Origin: Maribacter orientalis | GTDB lineage: Bacteria > Bacteroidota > Bacteroidia > Flavobacteriales > Flavobacteriaceae | Direction: 5' to 3' | Assembly (NCBI RefSeq): GCF_900109345.1 | Contig: NZ_FNZN01000004.1 | Coordinates: 476,482 to 540,481, forward strand | Length of the DNA stretch: 64,000 nucleotides | In this document: piece after piece, positions 18,062-27,473 of the stretch | Layout of the letters: every line of letters starts with the position of its first letter | Position numbering within the stretch: position 1 is the stretch's first letter | The notes under the pieces: model-generated | What the model was told of the DNA's origin: nothing | The model's database searches: none | The model's input: the letters and a program-made list of their open reading frames with translations, nothing else | Made by a program: the position numbers and the translations under genes

Positions 18062-19939
18062 ATGAAAAAAAGAAAATTAGTACTCTTAGGCCTGTTAACG
18101 GTAGCCTTAATACCGATATCATGTAATGAAGACTTTTTAGAGACACAACCTTTAGATTCTATATCAGCAGATGCCACTTGGGCAGATGGTGCATTATCAC
18201 AAGCATTTGTATTTAATGTGTATTCATCCCTTGGCTATGGAGGGTTTGAAGAAGAAGGACTTGCATCTCTAACTGATGAAGCAATGTTTACGCATTCTGG
18301 TAGAGGAATTAATGTAATCACAGAAGGATCACTTTCCCCATCAGGAACAGGTAACGTAAACATCATTCCACAATGGAATGAGATGTATTTGGCAATTCGT
18401 AAGGCAAATATTGCCATACAAGAATTACCTAACGCTACGTTCGATGATCAAAGCCTAAAAGATCGCTTACTCGGTGAAGCGCATTTCCTTAGGGCATATT
18501 ACTATCATCAATTAATGCGCTATTATGGAGGTGCACCACTAATTGACAGACCATATGGTTTGGATGAAGACTATTCAGTAGCCAGAAGTACTTTTGCAGA
18601 AAATATTGATTTTATAGTTGCTGATTTAGATCAAGCAATTTCGTTACTAGATGGCAAGGATTTTACCGCTGGCAGAGCATCTAAATTAAGCGCTATGGGT
18701 CTTAAATCAAGAGTATTGATTTATGCGGCAAGCGACTTACGTGATGGTCCAACAGCAAGTGCTAAATCTTCAGTTTTAGGAAGTTATTCTAACCTTGATT
18801 TAGTAGCCTACACTTCAGGTGATAGAGCTGCACGTTGGAATACTGCTAAAGCAGCAGCTAAGGCTGTTTTAGATGAAACGACAGGTTACAAATTAGATTT
18901 AACCTCACCCGCAACTGCCGAGGAAGCTAAAGAAACTTATATTTCGATTGCAATGGGTGGTGGAAGCGCTATAGGTGATCCAGCGGCAAGAGCAGAATTA
19001 CTTTTTGAACGTACTCATACACCATTATTTACCGTAGAAAGCAATTGGCCTTTAGGTGGAATTCACCAAGGTATAAACAACGGTCCTAACGGATATCACA
19101 ACTGGGCAGGTAACACCCCTATTCAGCAATTGGTTGATGATTATCAGATGATGGATGGTTCTGATTTTGACTGGAGTAATCCTGAGCATGCAGCTGCTCC
19201 TTATGAGAATAGAGATCCAAGACTTTCTGCAACTATTCTTTATGACGGTTCTGGATGGAAACCAAGACCATCAGATGTTGCAGCAATCGACCCTTATGAT
19301 GAGATTCAAACCGGCACCTATGCCGATGGTTCTGGCGGCATAATTAACGGTGTTGATATGCGAGACTCTCCTATAGAAAACTGGAACGGTAGTAGAACAG
19401 GTTATTATGTTAGAAAATTTATTGATGCAGATCCGGCTGTAGTAGACAACCAATCTAGTGCACAAGTAGTTCCTTGGCCATTTATACGATATACTGAAAT
19501 AGTTCTTAATTACGTTGAAGCTTCTATCGCTACTGGCGATGAAGGTGAAGCTAGAAACTGGCTGAATAAACTTCGATATAGAGCAGGTATGCCTGCAATT
19601 ACTGCATCTGGCGCAGACTTGTTAGAAGCCTATATAAACGAAAGAAGAGTTGAATTGGCATATGAAGAACATAGATTTCATGATGCAAGAAGATGGATGA
19701 TAGCTGACCAAACTTTAGGTCGTGGCATAAAAGTGATGAAAGTTACTGCTAGCCTAAAAGCAGGTGCTACTCCAAGAACTCCATATCAATATGACCCAAC
19801 AGTATACGATTATACCTATACCGTTGTTGATAATAATGATAACGAGACAAGAACTTGGGATGACAAAATGTACTTCATGCCATTAAGCAGGGATGAGATT
19901 AACCGTAATGAATTATTAGTTCAGAATCCTGGTTATTAA
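18062..19939 (+). CDS. SusD/RagB-family outer membrane nutrient-binding lipoprotein
   Basis: This is a 625-residue lipoprotein with signal MKKRKLVLLGLLTVALIPIS and lipid-modified C21. It has the SusD TPR-like fold pattern: ETQPLDSISADATWADG, then a MYLAIRKANIAIQEL helix, FLRAYYYHQLMRYYGGAPLI (about 140-160), and a C-terminal block with RFHDARRWMI and MYFMPLSRDEINRN. It forms the lid of the SusC barrel and captures the ligand at the cell surface. A strong hairpin follows 39 bases after its stop, so the SusCD mRNA probably ends or is attenuated there. Confidence 0.95.
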   Translation: MKKRKLVLLGLLTVALIPISCNEDFLETQPLDSISADATWADGALSQAFVFNVYSSLGYGGFEEEGLASLTDEAMFTHSGRGINVITEGSLSPSGTGNVNIIPQWNEMYLAIRKANIAIQELPNATFDDQSLKDRLLGEAHFLRAYYYHQLMRYYGGAPLIDRPYGLDEDYSVARSTFAENIDFIVADLDQAISLLDGKDFTAGRASKLSAMGLKSRVLIYAASDLRDGPTASAKSSVLGSYSNLDLVAYTSGDRAARWNTAKAAAKAVLDETTGYKLDLTSPATAEEAKETYISIAMGGGSAIGDPAARAELLFERTHTPLFTVESNWPLGGIHQGINNGPNGYHNWAGNTPIQQLVDDYQMMDGSDFDWSNPEHAAAPYENRDPRLSATILYDGSGWKPRPSDVAAIDPYDEIQTGTYADGSGGIINGVDMRDSPIENWNGSRTGYYVRKFIDADPAVVDNQSSAQVVPWPFIRYTEIVLNYVEASIATGDEGEARNWLNKLRYRAGMPAITASGADLLEAYINERRVELAYEEHRFHDARRWMIADQTLGRGIKVMKVTASLKAGATPRTPYQYDPTVYDYTYTVVDNNDNETRTWDDKMYFMPLSRDEINRNELLVQNPGY

Positions 19940-19978
19940 ATAAATTTATTGTTGAGTTAGTTTTAAATTGAGTTAATG

Positions 19979-20011
19979 AAAAAATCTATCCCTTTTTGGG
20001 ATAGATTTTTT
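19979..20011 (+). terminator. Perfect 14-bp hairpin terminator/attenuator after susD
   Basis: AAAAAATCTATCCC (19979-19992), loop TTTTT, and GGGATAGATTTTTT (19998-20011) form an uninterrupted 14-bp stem ending in a T-run, a classical intrinsic terminator. It lies between susD and the VCBS gene with no promoter motif after it, so downstream genes are probably expressed by readthrough at a lower level. It overlaps an in-frame ATG at 19976, which is therefore unlikely to be the real start. Confidence 0.8.
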
Positions 20012-20023
20012 ACTTTTAAGCAA

Positions 20024-23000
20024 ATGGCAAAAAATCTAGTTTCCTTAATTTTTATTTTATTTCTACTGCTTCAAAGTTGTACCAATAAGACAAAAAAAAA
20101 CGATACGACTTCTAAGTTGGAAGCCGATGAAAAAGCATCGCTTTTTACTCTTTTACCTGAAGGAGAAACCAATATTTCATTTCAAAATACACTAAAAGAA
20201 GGGTTGAATGCCAATGTATTAGTTTATGAATACCTCTATAATGGTGGCGGTGTGGCAACAGGAGATTTTAATGGTGACGGTCTACAAGATTTATATTTCT
20301 CTTCGAATATGGGGGAGAATAAATTTTATATAAATGAAGGCGGCTTTAAGTTCAAAGACGTTACTGCAACTTCGAAAGTAGAAGGAAGACCTGGCCCATG
20401 GAAAACAGGTATTACGTCTGCCGACGTAAATGGTGATGGAAAGTTAGATTTGTATTTATGCTATTCAGGAGCTCTACCTGATGTAAAAAGAAAAAATCAA
20501 CTTTTCATTAATCAAGGAAACGATGACAACAACATTCCTATTTTTAATGAGCAAGCTGAAGAATATGGGCTAGCGAGTGCGGCTTTTAGCAATCAAGGTT
20601 ATTTCTTTGATTATGACAAAGATGGTGACTTGGATATGCTTTTATTAAACCATAATCCTAAATCACTACCAGTTCTAAATGAAGTAAGCACAATAGAATT
20701 TTTAAAAAAAGATGACACCTTGCAAGGCACACGCCTTTTTGAGCAAAGAGAAAACAAATTTTTTGATGTTACTGAAAAATCGGGTATTAGTGGTTCTGCC
20801 CTAACTTATGGTCTAGGTATCGCTATAAGTGACATTAACAATGATGGCTGGCAAGATTTCTATGTTTCGAATGATTATACGGTTCCTGATTATTTATATA
20901 TCAACAATAAAAATGGCACATTTACAGACCAATTAGGTTCGCAAATGGGACATACGAGCCATTTCTCAATGGGTAATAATGTAGCCGATATAAACAATGA
21001 TGGTTTGCAAGATATTTTTACGTTAGACATGCTACCTAAAAATAATAAACGTCAAAAATTATTATTGTCTCCTGACAACTATGAGAAATTCGACTTGAAT
21101 ATTAGAAGTGGATTTCATCATCAGTATATGCGAAATATGCTACAATTGAATAATGGCGACAATACTTTCAGTGAAATAGGTCAACTTTCTGGTATTTCAA
21201 ATACAGATTGGAGTTGGGCTCCCCTATTTGCAGATTTTGATAATGATGGTTTAAAAGACTTATTTATCACTAATGGATATTATAGAGATTATACCAATCT
21301 AGATTTCATTAATTACATGGAAGATTTTGTGCAATCGAAAGGAAGATTACAACGACAAGATGTTTTAGAACTTATTAAAAAAATGCCTGCGTCAGACTTA
21401 ACAAATTTCTACTACACCAATACCGATGGTATCAATTTCAAAGACAATACTGCGAATGCTGGCATAGACCAACCTGCAAATAGTAATGGTGCTATTTACG
21501 CCGATTTAGATAATGATGGCGATTTAGATTTAGTGGTCAACAACATTAACAAACCAGCTTTTATTTACCGAAATGATAGTTCTAAAAAGAACAATACATT
21601 TTTAAATATTGAACTTAAAGGAGAAAACAAAAACACCAATGGTATTGGAACAAAAATCAGTGCATTCTCGAACGGACACATACAAGTTGTAGAACAGATG
21701 CCAACTCAAGGTTATTTATCTACCGTATCCTCAATATTACATTTTGGTTTTGGTGAGAATGCTAAAATTGATTCATTGCTAGTAGAATGGAATTCAGGTA
21801 AAAAAGAAACGCTAAATGATATCTCAGCAAACAAATTGTTGGTTATAGAAGAACGTAATGCTAGTACATCAAAATCAGAATTGGTTAAGTCTGATAAACT
21901 GTTTGCAAAAACAGAATCTCTAATTAACTTTAAACATAAATCATCTACCATTAATGATTTTAAAAGGCAATCCCTTTTATTAAAGCAGCTATCACATGAT
22001 GGTCCGGCAATGGCTAAGGCAGACCTGAATAATGATGGCCTTGAAGATATTATAGTTGGTGGTGGGGTAGGTCAAGCACCAGGTTTGTTTTTCCAAACAA
22101 AATCAAACAAATTTATTCAAAAAGTTATTCCAGATTTTGAGCTAGACAAGAATAATTTTGATACTGATATTGCCGTGTTCGATGCAAATGCAGATGATAA
22201 TTTAGATATCTATATTGCAAGTGGGGGCTATCACGATTTCTCTGAAACTGACCCCAAATTACAAGACCGACTATATTTAGGTAATGGAAAAGGTGATTTT
22301 ATAAAAACTGAATCGGCTTTACCGATTATGAAAGTAAGTACCGGAACAGTTTCCGTTTCTGACATCAATAACGATTCATTCATCGATATTTTTATAGGTG
22401 GCTACGTTATTCCGGGTAGATATCCAGAAATACCTAGGAGCTTTATTTTAATTAACGATGGCAAGGGTAACTATACAGATCAAACAAAAGACATTCAACC
22501 AGCTCTAGAAAATCCTGGTATGATTACAGACGCCGCTTGGGCGGATATGGATGGTGACAAAATAGAGGACCTTGTAGTATTAGGAGAGTGGGCTCCCATA
22601 TCAATATATATAAACAAGAATGGAAAATTATTGAATGAAACCAATAGATTTTTAAAAGATCCCTTATCTGGACTATGGACCAGCCTTAAACTAACAGATT
22701 TAAATAAAGATGGAAAACCAGATATAATTGCAGGAAATATAGGTACTAATACTCAATTTAAATTAAGCCTTCAGACCCCTGCAGAATTGTACTATTCAGA
22801 TTTCGATAATAATGGCTCTATAGACCCCATATTAAATTTTTATGTTGAAGGTAAAAGCTACCCATACTTAACAAGAGATGAACTTTTAGGTCAGTTATCT
22901 GGTTTACGCCAGCGCTTTACAAGCTATGAGAAATATTCAGACGCGGGTATGTCCGACCTCTTTAATGAAGCCGAAATACAAAATGCAAAAAAACTATCAA

Positions 23001-23365
23001 GTACACATCAAGAAACTACAGTGTTGCTGAGCACAATTGAAGAAAAGTACGAAATGGCAACTTTACCCCTACAAGCTCAATTTTCCCCAATTTCAGAAAT
23101 ATTAACTACTGACCTTAATAAAGACGGCAATATTGATATTTTATTTTTGGGTAACAATGATTATTATAAATTAAGAATAGGGAAATTCGACGCTAACTAC
23201 GGAACTGTCCTTTTAAGTGATGGTAAAGGGAATTTTAACTATGTTACTCAAAGCAAATCAGGTCTATCTATAAAAGGGAGTAACACCCACGCATTACTAA
23301 TAGATGATAATTTGATATTCACCAGTTATGGATTGTCTACCGAAACTTATAAACTCATAAAATAG
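20024..23365 (+). CDS. Giant VCBS/FG-GAP repeat lipoprotein with ASPIC/UnbV domain
   Basis: This is a 1113-residue surface lipoprotein. Signal MAKNLVSLIFILFLLLQSC ends in lipid-modified C19. Many Ca-binding FG-GAP/VCBS repeats follow, recognisable by D-x-N-x-D-G-x-x-D-[LI] loops (DFNGDGLQDLY, DVNGDGKLDLY, DINNDGWQDFY, DLDNDGDLDLV, DLNNDGLEDII, DLNKDGKPDII), predicting a beta-propeller. An ASPIC/UnbV domain (about 530-625, NGIGTKI to VEWNSGKKETL) splits two propeller halves. ATG 20024 is chosen because the ATG at 19976 lies inside the terminator. Location beside SusCD suggests a surface accessory or ligand-binding role; no catalytic function can be read. Confidence 0.85.
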   Translation: MAKNLVSLIFILFLLLQSCTNKTKKNDTTSKLEADEKASLFTLLPEGETNISFQNTLKEGLNANVLVYEYLYNGGGVATGDFNGDGLQDLYFSSNMGENKFYINEGGFKFKDVTATSKVEGRPGPWKTGITSADVNGDGKLDLYLCYSGALPDVKRKNQLFINQGNDDNNIPIFNEQAEEYGLASAAFSNQGYFFDYDKDGDLDMLLLNHNPKSLPVLNEVSTIEFLKKDDTLQGTRLFEQRENKFFDVTEKSGISGSALTYGLGIAISDINNDGWQDFYVSNDYTVPDYLYINNKNGTFTDQLGSQMGHTSHFSMGNNVADINNDGLQDIFTLDMLPKNNKRQKLLLSPDNYEKFDLNIRSGFHHQYMRNMLQLNNGDNTFSEIGQLSGISNTDWSWAPLFADFDNDGLKDLFITNGYYRDYTNLDFINYMEDFVQSKGRLQRQDVLELIKKMPASDLTNFYYTNTDGINFKDNTANAGIDQPANSNGAIYADLDNDGDLDLVVNNINKPAFIYRNDSSKKNNTFLNIELKGENKNTNGIGTKISAFSNGHIQVVEQMPTQGYLSTVSSILHFGFGENAKIDSLLVEWNSGKKETLNDISANKLLVIEERNASTSKSELVKSDKLFAKTESLINFKHKSSTINDFKRQSLLLKQLSHDGPAMAKADLNNDGLEDIIVGGGVGQAPGLFFQTKSNKFIQKVIPDFELDKNNFDTDIAVFDANADDNLDIYIASGGYHDFSETDPKLQDRLYLGNGKGDFIKTESALPIMKVSTGTVSVSDINNDSFIDIFIGGYVIPGRYPEIPRSFILINDGKGNYTDQTKDIQPALENPGMITDAAWADMDGDKIEDLVVLGEWAPISIYINKNGKLLNETNRFLKDPLSGLWTSLKLTDLNKDGKPDIIAGNIGTNTQFKLSLQTPAELYYSDFDNNGSIDPILNFYVEGKSYPYLTRDELLGQLSGLRQRFTSYEKYSDAGMSDLFNEAEIQNAKKLSSTHQETTVLLSTIEEKYEMATLPLQAQFSPISEILTTDLNKDGNIDILFLGNNDYYKLRIGKFDANYGTVLLSDGKGNFNYVTQSKSGLSIKGSNTHALLIDDNLIFTSYGLSTETYKLIK

Positions 23366-23378
23366 CTTTATTGATACA

Positions 23379-24740
23379 ATGACTATTTCAAAAAAGAAAA
23401 TAATACACAGATTACCACTATTTCTTCTGCCCATAATATTGATGGCATGCACTACTACAGAACAAGCTAAACTAAGCGATAAAGATGTAGCTATGGAATG
23501 GGCAAATATGACTTTGTTTATTACCCGTTACACACCTTCTAACTCCCCTACTTTTGCGTCAAGAGCATTTGGTTATATAGGTTTAACGATGTATGAATCG
23601 ATTGTTCCTGGTTTTGAAGAATCTAACTCAATGAATGGGCAACTAAAAGGTCTTGAATCGCTTCCTAAAATTGACCCTTCAAAAGATTATAACTGGGCAC
23701 TTTCCTTAAATGCTGGGCAATCAGAAATCTTAAAGAAAATATACGTTCAAACATCCGACGAAAATATTCAAAAAATTGATTCGCTTGAACAAGTTGTTTT
23801 TAATCAATTTCAACAAGGTATTGATAACGAAACAGTTTTACGTTCTGTCGCATTTGGAAAATCAGTGGCTAATACAATCTTTGAGTGGTCAAAAACCGAT
23901 GGTGGTCATAGAGGGTATCTTCATAATTTTGACAAAACCATGGTACATCCAGATAGACCGGGATCATGGAAACCACCATTATTCGCACAATCTTTTAGCC
24001 ATCACCCATTACACCCGCATTGGGGTGAAAATAGGACTTTCGCATCAATGAATGAGACAATAGCTGACCCACAAATAATTCCGTACGACACCACTCCGGG
24101 TTCACCTTACTATAAACAATTTGAAAATGTTTATACTAAGGATTTAGAATTGACCCAGCTTGAAAAAGAAGCTGCCATTTGGTGGGGCGATGACCCAGAT
24201 GTGAGTTTTACACCACCAGGGCATTCCTATTACTTTGCAACTTTAGCGCTAGATGGTCATGATTCTACAATGATAGAATGTGCACAAGTGTTTGCTCAAG
24301 TAGGCATGGCCGTAGCAGATGCCTTTATCAATTGTTGGAAATGGAAATATCAGTTCTTTACAGAACGGCCAAATACCTTTATACCAAAATATATTGATGA
24401 AGAATGGGAATCATTTTGGCCAGACCCACCCTTTCCATCTTTTCCTTCAGGGCATGCAATTCAAGCTGCAGCTGCGGCCACTATTTTAGAACATAATTTC
24501 GGAAAAGAATTCACATTTATCGACAGAGCTCATGAAGGTAGGGAGCGAGATGAACTTAAAGAGACCGATTTTGTTATCAGATCCTTTGATACCTTCTGGG
24601 AAGCTGCCCAAGAAACTGCAGATTCTAGATTTTATGGCGGTATTCACACGCAGTTAGATAATGAAGTAGGCCTAGAAAAAGGTATAGAAATAGCAAAAAA
24701 TGTATATGCCTTAGAATGGAAAAAAGCAGATGAAAAATAA
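23379..24740 (+). CDS. Vanadium-dependent haloperoxidase/PAP2-type lipoprotein
   Basis: This is a 453-residue lipoprotein with a signal ending PIILMAC. It carries the complete vanadium haloperoxidase/acid phosphatase signature: K323-x6-R330-P331, PSGH at 356-359, and S416-R417-x5-H423-x3-D427. K, both R, H359 and H423 are the residues that hold vanadate or phosphate. In this family H423 bonds the metal and H359 is the acid-base. Whether it oxidises halide or hydrolyses a phosphoester cannot be decided by eye. It lies 13 bases after the VCBS gene and overlaps the next gene by 11 bases, so all three are one transcript. Confidence 0.85.
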   Translation: MTISKKKIIHRLPLFLLPIILMACTTTEQAKLSDKDVAMEWANMTLFITRYTPSNSPTFASRAFGYIGLTMYESIVPGFEESNSMNGQLKGLESLPKIDPSKDYNWALSLNAGQSEILKKIYVQTSDENIQKIDSLEQVVFNQFQQGIDNETVLRSVAFGKSVANTIFEWSKTDGGHRGYLHNFDKTMVHPDRPGSWKPPLFAQSFSHHPLHPHWGENRTFASMNETIADPQIIPYDTTPGSPYYKQFENVYTKDLELTQLEKEAAIWWGDDPDVSFTPPGHSYYFATLALDGHDSTMIECAQVFAQVGMAVADAFINCWKWKYQFFTERPNTFIPKYIDEEWESFWPDPPFPSFPSGHAIQAAAAATILEHNFGKEFTFIDRAHEGRERDELKETDFVIRSFDTFWEAAQETADSRFYGGIHTQLDNEVGLEKGIEIAKNVYALEWKKADEK

Positions 24741-26433
24741 CTTGACCCTACAAACGATACTCGTTAATCTCTTCTTTCTTTCTTTAGGATTGAAAAGTGT
24801 TGCACAACAAACATTTACCGACATTACAGAACCTTCAGGTATTGATCATGAATACCAAGTTTATGAAGGTACTTTTGGCGGAGGCGTTACGGTGTTTGAT
24901 GTAAATAATGATGGTTTCGAAGACCTTTACCTTACCAGCGGTGTAAAATCGGATAGGCTATATCTAAATAATGGCAATGGAACTTTTAAAGATATTTTTA
25001 AAGGCTCTGGATTGGAGGTAACAAATGACTACGTAACCCAAGGTGTGGTTAGTGCGGACGTTGATAAAAATGGGTTTAGGGATTTATTCATTACGACAAT
25101 TACTACGACAGATGGCAAAAACGTAATTCCAAGGGCAAAAAACTTATTATTCTTAAATCAAGGTGACTCCACTTTTAAAGATGTTACCGATGCATATGGC
25201 CTAGAAGATTTAAACTCTTTCAGCACCGGACCTAGTTTTGGTGATTTTAATGCAGATGGTTATCCTGACCTATTCGTTGGTAATTATTTTCAAGAATTTA
25301 CTGGTAAGCTAGGGGTTATAAAAGATGCAACCATAGTGAGCGCCAACCAAACAGCTAAAAGCTATTTATTACAAAACAACGATGGCGAAAAATTTGAAAA
25401 CGTTTATGAAGATTATGGTCTAGGCCATAAAGGTTTCGGTTTCGGCGGTGTATTTACAGATTTCGACAATGACCAAGACCAAGATTTATTGGTAAATCAA
25501 GATTTTGGATATAAAGCAGTGCCAAATTTTCTTTACAGAAATGAATATCCAAGTGACCATTTCGAAGATGTTAGTAAAGAAACAGGCATGGATCTAAAAA
25601 TTAATGCCATGGGGGCCGCTGTAGGCGATTATAATAATGATGGCTGGATGGATTATTATATTACCAACATAAAGTTCAATATGCTAATGGAGAACCAGGG
25701 TAATGGTTTGCCATTTATTGACAAAGCAAAAGAACTTGGCACCTACAATTTAGCCATTAGTTGGGGTGCAAATTTTGCTGATTTCGACCATGATGAAGAT
25801 TTAGACCTTTTTGTCTCTAATGGAGATTTGAATCCGAATTGCACACCCATGGGTAATTTCTATTTCGAGAACAACCAAAATACCTTCACTGAAAAAGGAA
25901 GAGAATTAGCCATCAATGATTACGGCATTGGTCGGGGTTCTGTGATTTTTGATATGGACAATGATGGGGATATGGATTTGTTGGTAGTAAATCAAAAACC
26001 CATATTAAATTATCCTATACCATCCACAACAAAGCTCTTTCGAAATGATTTAGCAAAAGGCAATTGGCTGAAAGTAGCCCTTAAAGGTATAGACGCAGAA
26101 GCTAATGGTATTGGTTCAAGAGTATCCATTATTGTTAAAGGGAAAAAAATGATTCGCGAAATTGATGGTGGTGGTTCAAGCCATCTTTCCCAAAATTCGG
26201 TAATAGCACATTTTGGCTTGGATGCTAATGAAGTGGTCGATTCTGTAATTGTAGATTGGACAGGTGGTAAGCAACAAATAATAACCCAAGTAAACGTAAA
26301 TCAACAATTAGTAATAATAGAATTAAATACGCCAGCAAAAGACCAAACTTATTTTTGGTACTTTTTAAGTGCTATTTTAGTACTTATAATAGCTTATTTT
26401 TTATATCGCAAAAGAAGACTAGCCAAAAAATAA
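24730..26433 (+). CDS. CRTAC1-type VCBS/ASPIC-UnbV protein with C-terminal membrane anchor
   Basis: This is a 567-residue protein. The signal peptide ends near SVAQQ and is followed by a propeller of VCBS loops (DVNNDGFEDLYL, DFNADGYPDLFV, DFDNDQDQDLLV, DYNNDGWMDYYI, DFDHDEDLDLFV, DMDNDGDMDLLV). An ASPIC/UnbV domain lies at about 455-535 (GIGSRVSIIVKGKKMIREI, then VDWTGGKQQ). The protein ends with one membrane helix (about 541-560) and a basic RKRRLAKK tail. The start overlaps the haloperoxidase-like gene by 11 bases. It is a smaller relative of the giant VCBS protein. The C-terminal anchor with a basic tail is unlike the lipoprotein anchoring of its neighbours. Confidence 0.85.
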   Translation: MKNNLTLQTILVNLFFLSLGLKSVAQQTFTDITEPSGIDHEYQVYEGTFGGGVTVFDVNNDGFEDLYLTSGVKSDRLYLNNGNGTFKDIFKGSGLEVTNDYVTQGVVSADVDKNGFRDLFITTITTTDGKNVIPRAKNLLFLNQGDSTFKDVTDAYGLEDLNSFSTGPSFGDFNADGYPDLFVGNYFQEFTGKLGVIKDATIVSANQTAKSYLLQNNDGEKFENVYEDYGLGHKGFGFGGVFTDFDNDQDQDLLVNQDFGYKAVPNFLYRNEYPSDHFEDVSKETGMDLKINAMGAAVGDYNNDGWMDYYITNIKFNMLMENQGNGLPFIDKAKELGTYNLAISWGANFADFDHDEDLDLFVSNGDLNPNCTPMGNFYFENNQNTFTEKGRELAINDYGIGRGSVIFDMDNDGDMDLLVVNQKPILNYPIPSTTKLFRNDLAKGNWLKVALKGIDAEANGIGSRVSIIVKGKKMIREIDGGGSSHLSQNSVIAHFGLDANEVVDSVIVDWTGGKQQIITQVNVNQQLVIIELNTPAKDQTYFWYFLSAILVLIIAYFLYRKRRLAKK

Positions 26434-26509
26434 CAAAAACTTTCCCCAAAAATGCAATAGCCTTCAAAATTTGCGTCTTTATAACTGAAGACCAATTGAA
26501 ATCCCTTGG

Positions 26510-26782
26510 ATGGCATCCAATCTAGAAAATAATACTAACCTGAACAGTTTCTTTGAAGAAGAATATAGCTCGCTTAGGCGCTATATTAAATCTAAAATTA
26601 TATTTGGCTTTGGTGCTGGAAATAGCCAAAGCCAAAATAAAAAGCGATTTAATGTTAACCCATGCAGCTCAATGAGAAAAGATTTTTCTCAATGGAAATA
26701 TTACGATGAATTTTGGAAAAATGAAGGTGAGCAAGCATATAAGAACCATGTAGACCGAAATCATTCAATCGACAATTTGTGA
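26510..26782 (+). CDS. Small ORF with a sigma-factor-like N terminus (possible gene remnant)
   Basis: This is a 90-residue ORF with an ATG start. Residues 12-28 (NSFFEEEYSSLRRYIKS) look like the start of flavobacterial sigma-70-type factors, but the rest lacks the expected region 2 core, and I recognise nothing after it. It lies between the CRTAC1 gene and the TetR promoter. It may be a short genuine protein or a truncated, rearranged remnant. The resemblance is from memory and rests on fewer than 20 residues. Confidence 0.4.
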   Translation: MASNLENNTNLNSFFEEEYSSLRRYIKSKIIFGFGAGNSQSQNKKRFNVNPCSSMRKDFSQWKYYDEFWKNEGEQAYKNHVDRNHSIDNL

Positions 26783-26818
26783 TAATTATGGGTGAATATT
26801 AAATAATTGTAAAACTTT

Positions 26819-26846
26819 GGAAACTTTTTTAGTTTTTAAAGTTTCC
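26819..26846. promoter_or_regulatory. Candidate TetR-family operator
   Basis: GGAAACTTT (26819-26827) and AAAGTTTCC (26838-26846) are perfect 9-bp inverted arms with a 10-base spacer. The repeat lies immediately upstream of the -7 element at 26852 and covers the -33 region. Position and symmetry suggest autoregulation by the TetR protein encoded just downstream, controlling the whole efflux operon. Confidence 0.55.
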
Positions 26847-26851
26847 TGACA

Positions 26852-26859
26852 TATATTTG
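26852..26859 (+). promoter_or_regulatory. -7 promoter element of the tetR-tolC-RND operon
   Basis: TATATTTG is an exact TAnnTTTG match only eight bases before the tetR ATG, implying a very short leader. It abuts the 28-bp palindrome. Confidence 0.5.
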
Positions 26860-26867
26860 CACCCGTT

Positions 26868-27473
26868 ATGAAAGAAAAAATTCGCGACACCGCTTCAGAT
26901 TTATTTTTAGAGCGTGGCTTTAAGAGCATTACAATGGATGATATTGCCAATCAAATTGGCATTTCTAAAAAAACCATTTATAGTGAATACAGTAATAAAA
27001 CGAGCTTAGTAGAAGATTGTGTGATGAATAAATTTTGCCATTTAAGCGATGGTATTGATTTAATAATAGCAATGGATAAAAATGCTATTGAAGAGCTTTA
27101 CGAAATTAAAAAATATGTAATGTCTCACCTGAATGACGAAAAAAGCTCTCCACAATTTCAATTGATGAAATATTATCCTAAAATTCATAAAAGTCTAAAA
27201 CTAATGCAGTTCGAAAAAATGCATAAATGTGTATTATCTAATATAGAACGTGGTTTAGAACAAGAATTATTTAGGGATAATATAGATCCCGAGTTTATTG
27301 CGAGAATATACTTTACAGGTATGAACAGCATTAAAGACCAAAACATATTTCCCTTACCTCTATTTCCAGTATCAAAATTAATGGACTCATTTTTAGAATA
27401 TCACTTACGGGGAATTGTTACTCCGAAAGGAAAGAAAATATTAAATACAATCATCAATTCAAATCAATTATAA
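26868..27473 (+). CDS. TetR/AcrR-family transcriptional regulator
   Basis: This is a 201-residue regulator. A TetR N-terminal helix-turn-helix spans about residues 1-50 (TASDLFLERGFKSITMDDIANQIGISKKTIYSEYSNKTSLV), followed by a helical ligand/dimerisation domain. It is the first gene of an efflux operon: its TAA is followed without any gap by the tolC ATG. The usual role is repression of its own pump genes until a toxic ligand binds. A palindrome in the promoter supports autoregulation. Confidence 0.9.
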   Translation: MKEKIRDTASDLFLERGFKSITMDDIANQIGISKKTIYSEYSNKTSLVEDCVMNKFCHLSDGIDLIIAMDKNAIEELYEIKKYVMSHLNDEKSSPQFQLMKYYPKIHKSLKLMQFEKMHKCVLSNIERGLEQELFRDNIDPEFIARIYFTGMNSIKDQNIFPLPLFPVSKLMDSFLEYHLRGIVTPKGKKILNTIINSNQL

